Source: G963664835 sp963664835 (GTDB lineage Bacteria; Chloroflexota; UBA6077; FW602-bin22; JBCLEL01). From it: a DNA stretch of 64,000 nt. The position numbers and the translations under genes are program-made. Below, piece by piece: positions 36,535 to 43,337 of the stretch. The notes beneath the pieces were generated by a model that was not told where the DNA came from, ran no database searches, and was given only the letters and a program-made list of their open reading frames with translations. Position 1 is the stretch's first letter, and each line of letters starts with the position of its first letter. The stretch is taken from contig CAXXUG010000001.1 of the NCBI GenBank assembly GCA_963664835.2, forward strand, positions 1-64,000, written 5' to 3'.

Positions 36535-37893
36535 CTAGAACTCTTCGAGGTACCGATCTAGCTCCCAGGGACTCACGCTCGCTCGATACTGGTCCCATTC
36601 GATCCGTTTAGCTTCCAAAAAGCGGTCGAAGATGTGGGGTCCGAGGGCGTTCTGAACCACCTCGTCCTGACATAAGGCAGCGAGCGCCTCGTTGAGCGAG
36701 GATGGGAGCATCTCGATCCGGTGTCGGCTGCGTTCTGTCTCGTCGAAGCCGTACAAGTTCTCTTCCATAGGTTCCGGGAGCAGAAGCCCTCGCTCAATGC
36801 CATCCAAGCCGCAATGGAGCATCACACTGAATGCCAAGTATGGGTTGCAGCTGGGATCTGGTGAACGCAACTCTACCCTGGTGGAATCGGTATGGCCAGG
36901 TGATATTCGGGGAACTCGGACCAGCGCGGAACGGTTGACCCTTGCCCAGCTTACGTAGGTTGGCGCCTCGAAGTCCGGGACCAGGCGTTTGTAGGAGTTT
37001 ACGAGAGGGGCCAACACCGCAGTGGATGCCCGGGCGTGCGAAAGCTGGCCGGCGATAAACTGTCGGGCAATCTCAGAAATCCCATACTCGTCCGAAGGAT
37101 CGCTGAACGCGTTGCTGCCCTTGGCGTCGAATAGCAGCTGGTGGCAGTGCATGCCGGAGCCGTCTATGCCGTAGATCGGCTTGGGCATGAACGTAGCGTG
37201 CAGGCCATGATTCTGCACGATTGCCTTCAACGTGTACTTGAACGTCACCGCGTTGTCCGCAGTGGTGAGCGCGTCATCGAATTCGAAATCAATCTCGTGT
37301 TGACCGGCGGCAACTTCGTGGTGACTCATTTCGACGTTGATACCCATCGACTGCGACGCATCAACCGTCTCCTTGCGGATTTGGTAAGCGAGATCGGTCG
37401 AATAATCGAAATATCCGCCGCGATCGTGGGGCAGCGCGGCTATCTGACCATCCTCGTCTCGGCGGAATAGGAAGAACTCCAACTCTGGTCCGACCACAAA
37501 TCGGAAGCCCAGGGACCTCGCTCGCTCGAGGGCGTTCTGGAGAACGACTCTCGGGTCGCCCTGGAACGGCTCTCCGTTCGGGGTGTGAACCCAACAGATA
37601 ACCCGTGCGGTCGTGTAGGGCTGTTGCTCCCATGGTATGACCGCGAAGGTGCGAAGATCGGGCATCAGGTACATGTCGCTCTCTGCTATGCGAGCGAATC
37701 CCTCGATCGATGATCCGTCGAACCATTTCCCGCGCTCGATCGCGTCGGCGAACTGCTCGACGGGGATCGTCACGCTCTTCACTAGCCCGACTACGTCGGT
37801 GAACTGCAAGTTGATGAACCGGACGCGTTCGCGCTCGGCGGTAGCCAGGATCTGGCTGGAGATGGCGACGTTTTCTTGGCTAGTCGACTGCAC
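36535..37893 (-). CDS. glnA: Glutamine synthetase type I (alpha type)
   Basis: A 452-residue GSI, making glutamine from glutamate, ammonia and ATP. It has FDGSSIEGFARIAESDMYL, HHEVAAGQHEIDFEFDDA (metal/glutamate binding), HATFMPKPIYGIDGSGMHCH (ATP-binding part), NPYLAFSVMLHCGLDGI and the C-terminal RASVSPWELDRYLEEF. The adenylylation-site Tyr region of GSI-beta enzymes is not seen (ENLYGFDETERSR instead), so control is likely by feedback or a repressor as in Firmicutes GS. The GTG start has GGAGG 10 bp before it and lies 33 bp after the PHP gene on the same strand. Confidence 0.95.
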   Translation of the reverse strand: MQSTSQENVAISSQILATAERERVRFINLQFTDVVGLVKSVTIPVEQFADAIERGKWFDGSSIEGFARIAESDMYLMPDLRTFAVIPWEQQPYTTARVICWVHTPNGEPFQGDPRVVLQNALERARSLGFRFVVGPELEFFLFRRDEDGQIAALPHDRGGYFDYSTDLAYQIRKETVDASQSMGINVEMSHHEVAAGQHEIDFEFDDALTTADNAVTFKYTLKAIVQNHGLHATFMPKPIYGIDGSGMHCHQLLFDAKGSNAFSDPSDEYGISEIARQFIAGQLSHARASTAVLAPLVNSYKRLVPDFEAPTYVSWARVNRSALVRVPRISPGHTDSTRVELRSPDPSCNPYLAFSVMLHCGLDGIERGLLLPEPMEENLYGFDETERSRHRIEMLPSSLNEALAALCQDEVVQNALGPHIFDRFLEAKRIEWDQYRASVSPWELDRYLEEF

Positions 37894-37926
37894 TAATACT
37901 CGCCTCCGCCCGGCTTCCAGCTGCGT

Positions 37927-38790
37927 CTAGTGGTGGTTCGATCGTGCACGCCAATCGCGCATTCGGGAGACTGTCTCTTCCGGAATCCAGATCTCTCCCA
38001 GTTTCCTATCCTGACCTGGAAGACCGTGAAAGTCGGTCCCTCCAGTCTCGATAAGATCGTAGCGACGCGCCATTTCCGCGAATCGCCGCTGCAATGGCTC
38101 CGATATCTCCGGATAATAGACCTCGATTCCTTCAAGCCCATGGTCGACGAGTTCTCCCACAAAGCTATCGATATCGAAGGGGTCGCGGTCCTCCCGGGTT
38201 TCGCTGAGCAGGTACTGGGGATGCGCTAACGACGCGAACCCACCGGCTTGCTTGATGAGGCTTATCGACTGGGCCGGGTTCAACCTATCCCGGTCGACGT
38301 AGGCGGGCCCGCCATTTCCTATGAAGTCGTCAAACGCCTGCTTGATGCTGCTAACATAGCCATTCTCGAGCATCGCACTGGCGATATGTGGACGGCCAAC
38401 AGAGCCCTCTCCGGCGATCTCCTGCACGCGGCTCCAGCTGATGTTCATGCCGAGAGTGTTGAGACGGTCGACCATCCTGCGTCCCCGGTCCAGGCGCGAG
38501 CGGCGCAATGAAACGAGGGTATCTTGAAGATTATAGTTCTGGGGGTCGACAAAATATCCCAGGATATGAAGGTCGGCTGAGGACCCTTCGGCGCTGAGCT
38601 CGACGGCCTCCCAGACCTCCAGAGCGTGCCCCTCAGCCGCCTCTTTGCTGGGAATTACGCCGTCGGTGGTGTCGTGGTCTGCCACGGCCAGGATTCGTAA
38701 ATCCCGCTCCACAGCCAGGTCCACCAATTGCTTGGGACTGAGAGCTCCATCGGAAGCGTCAGTGTGGGTGTGCAGATCGTAGCGGGCCAA
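37927..38790 (-). CDS. PHP-domain phosphoesterase
   Basis: A 287-residue PHP (polymerase and histidinol phosphatase) metal-dependent phosphoesterase. Metal-binding motifs are YDLHTHTDASDGALSP, LAVADHDTTDG, LAHPQY and ETGGTDFHGL. Stand-alone PHP proteins of this type include 3',5'-nucleoside bisphosphate and RNA/DNA exonuclease-type phosphatases; the activity is not certain here. The TTG start lies 3 bp after the spoVS stop, so the two are likely co-transcribed. Confidence 0.9.
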   Translation of the reverse strand: MARYDLHTHTDASDGALSPKQLVDLAVERDLRILAVADHDTTDGVIPSKEAAEGHALEVWEAVELSAEGSSADLHILGYFVDPQNYNLQDTLVSLRRSRLDRGRRMVDRLNTLGMNISWSRVQEIAGEGSVGRPHIASAMLENGYVSSIKQAFDDFIGNGGPAYVDRDRLNPAQSISLIKQAGGFASLAHPQYLLSETREDRDPFDIDSFVGELVDHGLEGIEVYYPEISEPLQRRFAEMARRYDLIETGGTDFHGLPGQDRKLGEIWIPEETVSRMRDWRARSNHH

Positions 38791-38793
38791 CGT

Positions 38794-39081
38794 TCAGTCC
38801 CGATCTCCCGAAATCTTCCTGGATTCTATGACGAGTTTAACCGCCGTTCGTTCCTCGTTGCCGATAGTTACGTCAGTGAAGGCCGGCAGGCATACGATGT
38901 CTACGCCTCCTGGAGCTAGGTATCCGCGTGCGATTGCGATTGCCTTGATGGCCTGGTTTACCGCGCTTGCACCGATCGCTTGCATTTCGACGTAGCCACT
39001 CTCTCTGATAACTCCGGCGATCGCACCAGCTACCGCGCTCGGTCTCGAGTTCGCCGATACCTTCAAGATCTCAGTTTTCAC
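38794..39081 (-). CDS. spoVS: Stage V sporulation protein S homologue (SpoVS)
   Basis: A 95-residue SpoVS-family protein (Alba-like nucleic-acid-binding fold), very conserved: EILKVSANSRPSAVAGAIAG, YVEMQAIGASAVNQAIKAIA and GYLAPGGVDIVCLPAF. The GTG at 39081 has GAGG 8 bp upstream and gives the family N-terminus; an earlier TTG at 39129 would add 16 atypical residues. SpoVS homologues are widespread in non-sporulating bacteria too, so it does not by itself imply sporulation. It follows rny on the same strand, an order known from other genomes. Confidence 0.95.
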   Translation of the reverse strand: MKTEILKVSANSRPSAVAGAIAGVIRESGYVEMQAIGASAVNQAIKAIAIARGYLAPGGVDIVCLPAFTDVTIGNEERTAVKLVIESRKISGDRD

Positions 39082-39187
39082 AGCATTTGCCTCGTGGTCG
39101 AATTCAGCGCGGGTCGCAGCTATTGACAAGATTAGGGAAGCATCAGACGCCGGCCGGGGGTTTCGCCCGGCCTGACCAATCTACCAG

Positions 39188-40768
39188 CTAACGAGCATAA
39201 TCGACTGCTCTGGTCTCACGCATGACCGTTATTTTAATCTGACCTGGATACTCTAGGGTCTCCTCAATCTTCCGGCCAATATCACGTGCCATGCGGACGG
39301 CAGATAGGTCGTCGATCTGTTCCGGCTCAACGATAATGCGGACCTCTCGTCCGGCTTGGATAGCGAACGACTTGTTGACGCCTTCAAATGAGTTGGCGAC
39401 GGTCTCCAGCGCTTCGAGACGTTTGATGTAGTTCTCGACAGTTTCGCGCCTCGCACCCGGACGGGCACCACTGATCGCGTCGGCAACTTGAACGACGATT
39501 GCCTCAAGCGACTGGGGCTCATCCATCTCATCGTGGTGGTTGGCCACGGCCGCGATGATCTTGGGCGATCGGACGTAGCGTTGAAGAAAGTCAGCGCCGA
39601 TTAGCGCGTGGGGCCCTTCGACCTCCTGGCTAAGGGCCTTGCCTAAGTCGTGGAGCAGCCCGCCGGCGCGGGCGACCGTCACATCCGCCCCCATCTCCGA
39701 GGCAATCACGGAGCAGATGTGGGCAACTTCTACGGAGTGATAGAGAATATTCTGGCCGTAACTTGTCCGAAAGCGGAGCCGGCCCAGCATCCGGAGAACC
39801 TCGGTATGGAGTCCGTGGACCCCCGCCCTTATGGCCGCGGATTCGCCTTCCTCGCGGATAGTTCGGTCAACATCTTCCTGGGCGCTACGAACCACCTCTT
39901 CGATTCGGGCCGGATGGATACGTCCATCGGACACGAGACGCTGCATGGCTATACGCGCTATTTCTCTTCGTATCGGATCGAAAGCCGACAGAGTGACCGC
40001 ACTGGGAGTATCGTCGATTATTACGTCGACGCCGGTCAATCCTTCCATTGCTCGAATGTTTCGGCCTTCGCGACCGATGATACGCCCCTTCATCTCTTCG
40101 TTGGGAAGAGGGACTACTGAGACGGTCGATTCGGCGACGAGATCGGCTGTGCAACGTTGTACGGCGAGCAGGACGACCTTGCGGGCTACGGAGTCAGCTT
40201 CCTCTCTTGCACGTTGCTGGGAGTCGCGGACCAAACGGTTGGCCTCGATGCGAACCTCTGAATCGACCTCTTCAAGGAGGTGCTGTTTCGCTTCGGCCAC
40301 GGAGAGGTGAGATATTCGCTCGAGCTCGGTAATGCGTTGATTCTTGATGGCGGAGAGCTCTGCTTCACGCTGAGACCTCAAGCTATCGAGATTCTGACGC
40401 AAGGCGTCATTCTCTTGCTCACGCCGGCCCAGCGTGCGCTCGCGCCGGTCGGCAGTTTCGATGCGCCGGTCTAGTGCCTCTTCTCGCTGCTGTATCCGCC
40501 GTTCCTGGCCTCGTACCTCAGAACGCCTGTCGCGCAGTTCCTGTTCAGCCTCGGTTTTGATACTGAGGGCCTGGTCCCTGGCCTCGAGCACCAATTCACG
40601 TTGCTGCTTTCGCGCCTCATCGAGGATGTGTTCTGCGTCGAGTCGAGCGCTCCTCTCGTCTAAAGTAATGCGCCTAGACTTAACAAAATAGCCGCCTGCG
40701 TATGCAGCGGCCCCAACCAGGATCGCTAATATCAACAGCGGCACCAGCCCAATCATGGTGTCGGGCAT
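39188..40768 (-). CDS. rny: Ribonuclease Y
   Basis: A 526-residue endoribonuclease controlling mRNA decay, anchored to the membrane by an N-terminal helix (IGLVPLLILAILVGAAAYAG). A long coiled coil follows (about residues 40-190), then a KH RNA-binding domain (IIGREGRNIRAMEGLTGVDV) and an HD hydrolase domain with AGGLLHDLGKALSQE and VANHHDEMD. The length matches the family. AGAGG lies before the ATG. It heads a probable operon rny-spoVS-PHP-glnA. Confidence 0.96.
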   Translation of the reverse strand: MPDTMIGLVPLLILAILVGAAAYAGGYFVKSRRITLDERSARLDAEHILDEARKQQRELVLEARDQALSIKTEAEQELRDRRSEVRGQERRIQQREEALDRRIETADRRERTLGRREQENDALRQNLDSLRSQREAELSAIKNQRITELERISHLSVAEAKQHLLEEVDSEVRIEANRLVRDSQQRAREEADSVARKVVLLAVQRCTADLVAESTVSVVPLPNEEMKGRIIGREGRNIRAMEGLTGVDVIIDDTPSAVTLSAFDPIRREIARIAMQRLVSDGRIHPARIEEVVRSAQEDVDRTIREEGESAAIRAGVHGLHTEVLRMLGRLRFRTSYGQNILYHSVEVAHICSVIASEMGADVTVARAGGLLHDLGKALSQEVEGPHALIGADFLQRYVRSPKIIAAVANHHDEMDEPQSLEAIVVQVADAISGARPGARRETVENYIKRLEALETVANSFEGVNKSFAIQAGREVRIIVEPEQIDDLSAVRMARDIGRKIEETLEYPGQIKITVMRETRAVDYAR

Positions 40769-41198
40769 TTGAGTCCTCTTTTCATTACATAACGAATGAT
40801 CGAAGGGGCTAGTTAGGGTGCCGCCTAGCCTTCAGGTAATCATACGTACCGGGAAGAATCGATGTCAATCGAGTTTAATCGTGATTCTTACCCTCACCGG
40901 CCGAATTAGGTGGACCAGATCGAAAAGACCCCGCGCTACTGTCACCCTCTCCATCCCTAGAGTCCGGCTACGCATCGGGGTACGGCGGGTGCTTTCGATC
41001 GTCGGAGTACCTATGTTGCAGGCAAAGGGTTCTGATTCGGCCGGCGATTACCCTACCCCTGGCGGGTTTGAAACCCGCCACTACGGCTACGGCGACTTTG
41101 CCTGTTGGAAGGAGCCGACGGGACGACGGTGACCGTAGACGGAATGTCGATTCGGGGAACCGGATTCACTAATCGATGAGCCGGCAGGGACGCATCAT
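40769..41198. other. Gap holding degenerate repeat fragments
   Basis: About 430 bp. It probably includes the rny promoter. At 40904-40922 GAATTAGGTGGACCAGAT resembles the right terminal sequence of the 0.3-kb repeat with a few mismatches, followed within 40 bp by a CACCCTCTCCATCC block like that flanking copy 2. At about 41059 a perfect GGCGGGTTTGAAACCCGCC hairpin occurs. No gene is recognised. Confidence 0.5.
41061..41079. repeat. Perfect 9-bp-stem hairpin
   Basis: The sequence GGCGGGTTTGAAACCCGCC is fully palindromic, within repeat-bearing intergenic DNA. It could stop transcription from the VOC gene or belong to a repeat family; no T-run follows. Confidence 0.5.
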
Positions 41199-41597
41199 CT
41201 ATCCCTTCTCTATGAACTGGTACATTACGCCGCCACTTGTGGACGCCTGCGTCCAAACATGCTGGTCGTTTCCCAGTCGCGTAGGTGCCGGCGCGTTGGG
41301 ACGAACACCCAGCTTCTCCAATGACGTCAAGGCCTTTTGCAGGTTTTCGACCTGGATGGCTACGTGCTCGACTCGAGCCTGGTTGCCTTCTCCAAGTCGC
41401 TCCTTTCGGCTTTCTGGGTCGGTAACTTCAACCAGCTCGATTTGGGCTTCTCCACATTGGAAGAAGGCCGCCTTGACGCCGCGCTCTGGCAGATCCAGCT
41501 CACGATCCAACTCAAGGCCGAACGCGGCGGTCACGAATCCCTTCGCCTCCTCAAGGTCATCGACAATTATTCCTACGTGGTCGAGTCGCTGAAACAT
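41199..41597 (-). CDS. VOC protein, methylmalonyl-CoA epimerase-like
   Basis: A 132-residue vicinal-oxygen-chelate protein most like methylmalonyl-CoA epimerase: LDHVGIIVDDLEEAKGFVTA, FFQCGEAQIELVEVTDPES and VEHVAIQVENLQKALTSL, with metal ligands His and Glu in those places. The ATG at 41597 (MFQRLDHVG) has GGGAG 9 bp before it and matches the family N-terminus; a start at 41627 adds 10 residues. Epimerase activity is probable but not certain, as no mutase gene is nearby. Confidence 0.78.
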   Translation of the reverse strand: MFQRLDHVGIIVDDLEEAKGFVTAAFGLELDRELDLPERGVKAAFFQCGEAQIELVEVTDPESRKERLGEGNQARVEHVAIQVENLQKALTSLEKLGVRPNAPAPTRLGNDQHVWTQASTSGGVMYQFIEKG

Positions 41598-41856
41598 GGC
41601 GCAACTCCCTTCGACAAATTGATCCAACGATGCTATATCGCGCGATTTGCGACATTATAATCAATGACCGAAGCGGTCGGTCGGTGCTTGGTCATTGCCT
41701 TCCTCCACCGACCTGGCACATAGTTGCCGGACGCGGTGAGCTTTTCCGTCAGCGGGAGGTCGAGCGGGCACCGGGCGCAAAGCCACAGTTCACCCGCGGG
41801 AAGGCGAAAGCAACAAGAACTCGACTGTAACTTGCGTCGAAATAGACAAGCGGCAG

Positions 41857-42480
41857 ATGGCGGTGGGTCCATTGAGCAGGGAATCAGTTCGAAGCCGGGG
41901 TCTTTCAGTTTCAATTCTGGCCGGCGGGCGAAGCTCCCGCATGGGACAGAACAAAGCGTTGATGCGTCTTCCCAGCAATCGCACGATGGTAGAGGAGATT
42001 GCGGAACGCCTTTCGGGGTCGACGACGGACTTGTTCATTGTGGCGAACGATGCCGCCGCTTACGCCTCGACCGGGCTGCGCATAGTGCCGGATCGGATCG
42101 CTGGGGCCGGTGTATTGGGAGGAATATACAGCTCTATTTGCGCCGCGCGAAACGAATTCTGCCTGGTTGTCGCCTGCGATATGCCGTTCGTTTCTCCGCC
42201 CGTAGTGGAACTGTTGGCCTCGAAGGGAGACTGCTGCGAAGTGATGATCTGCCGGCTGGACAACGGTGAGTACGAGCCTATGCAAGCAATCTACGGCAAG
42301 AGTTGCGAGGCTGCTATCCAGGAATCGCTGGCGCGAGGGCGTCGTCGCGTGATCAGCTTCTTCGGCGCGGTGCAAGTCTGTGAGATTAGTGAGTCGAGAA
42401 TACGATCTATCGATCCTGGCATGCAGAGCTACGTGAATATCAATACTCCGGAGGAGTTCGCTCGGTACGCCGGGAGATGA
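41857..42480 (+). CDS. mobA: Molybdenum cofactor guanylyltransferase
   Basis: A 207-residue MobA-type nucleotidyltransferase, attaching GMP to molybdopterin. Signature LAGGRSSRMGQNKALM is the GTP-binding loop; VACDMPFVSPPVVELL carries the metal-binding Asp. The C-terminal RIRSIDPGMQSYVNINTPEE is family-typical. The N-terminal start is not well supported by a ribosome-binding site, and the first ~16 residues may not be real. The 0.3-kb repeat lies 95 bp downstream. Confidence 0.9.
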   Translation: MAVGPLSRESVRSRGLSVSILAGGRSSRMGQNKALMRLPSNRTMVEEIAERLSGSTTDLFIVANDAAAYASTGLRIVPDRIAGAGVLGGIYSSICAARNEFCLVVACDMPFVSPPVVELLASKGDCCEVMICRLDNGEYEPMQAIYGKSCEAAIQESLARGRRRVISFFGAVQVCEISESRIRSIDPGMQSYVNINTPEEFARYAGR

Positions 42481-42515
42481 ACCCCACCAGCTGATGGAGA
42501 TCGAGTTTGATCGCG

Positions 42516-42545
42516 ATGAAAGCGGGGGGGGGGCGGGATTCAGCC
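42516..42545. repeat. Homopolymer G run
   Basis: A run of ten G followed by CGGG just after mobA, outside any gene. It may be prone to slippage or assembly error; no function is claimed. Confidence 0.3.
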
Positions 42546-42574
42546 CACTGTATGGGCGTACCCTCCCATCATTC

Positions 42575-42910
42575 GCTCCAACTAATTGGGTTTCAGGGTG
42601 TTTGCGGTGCGTCTGGAGCATTTTGCGGTTAGCGTATCGAGGGGTGCGAATGAGGGCCAATGTATTTCTCTCCTTACTCACGTCCGACAATGTGGCGTAA
42701 TTTGGGGGCGCATGAGGTAAACCAACTAGAAAATCCAGAGGCGTAGCAGCGATAAACTACCCACCCACCAACGAAACGCGCCGGCGACGAACACCTGCCG
42801 GCCAACACAACGCCTGCATCTCACGAACCGCCGGCCGCCCCAGGCGGGGGACAAGCCCCCGCCCTACATTGGCCCCTTCCTCATGGCCGACCGTACGAAT
42901 TAGTTGGAGC
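42575..42910. repeat. 0.3-kb dispersed repeat, copy 2, with perfect terminal inverted repeats
   Basis: Bounded by GCTCCAACTAATT at 42575-42587 and its exact reverse complement AATTAGTTGGAGC at 42898-42910. Outside these, ACCCTCCCATC at 42560-42570 is repeated at 42916-42926, which could be a target-site duplication, though 4-5 bp separate it from the inverted repeats. The interior matches copy 1 at 33977-34293. No transposase-like frame is inside, so it looks like a MITE-type non-autonomous element, at the left edge of the nucleotide/restriction island. Confidence 0.85.
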
Positions 42911-43337
42911 AGATGACCCTCCCATCCCCTCTGGACTCCGGCCCGCTTGAGGCGGGTGCGTGAGGCAATGGAGGAGTTAGCGGATAAACCTGACGGATGC
43001 AGAGGCTCACTTCATGAAAACACGTTGGGTATTGTGTAAATAGCGAATTCTCAACCTATAGGTCAGTGCTGGCGGGCATCATTGGTTCAGCCCTGAAGAT
43101 TTTGGCAGTGCTCAGGACCGATCTTCAACCACTTTCGCATGCCGGACATGTCTTCCGTCAATCACAAGCGAATATCTGAAACACGCTCCACGAATCGCCC
43201 GAGACGGGGGGCGTGGCACACCCTCGCCGGCCCCAATTCCACCATCCGGCGCTCCCAATCGGCCGTCAGGATACAACTCAACACAACGTATAATCACACC
43301 GCCGGCCGGAAACACTACACTCGCGGGGGAGACCACC
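42911..43337. other. Gap upstream of the restriction-modification gene
   Basis: About 427 bp between the 0.3-kb repeat and the type IIL gene. It carries one flank of the repeat's direct repeat, a TATAAT at 43289-43294 and, at its 3' end, GGGGGAG at 43325-43331. A minus-strand frame at 43112-43468 opposes the gene and is not credible. Confidence 0.5.
43325..43331 (+). promoter_or_regulatory. Ribosome-binding site of the type IIL gene
   Basis: GGGGGAG placed 6 bp before the ATC at 43338. It sets the start, because no ATG, GTG or TTG lies in frame between here and 43680. An upstream TATAAT at 43289-43294 could be its -10 box. Confidence 0.6.

Noticed and set aside
36189..36611. 140-codon plus-strand frame next to glnA
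   Set aside because: No homology, opposes the 3' end of glnA, and amino-acid composition is unusual.
42516..42545. G10 run as a phase-variation tract
   Set aside because: It lies outside any gene or promoter that I could identify, so switching has no clear target.
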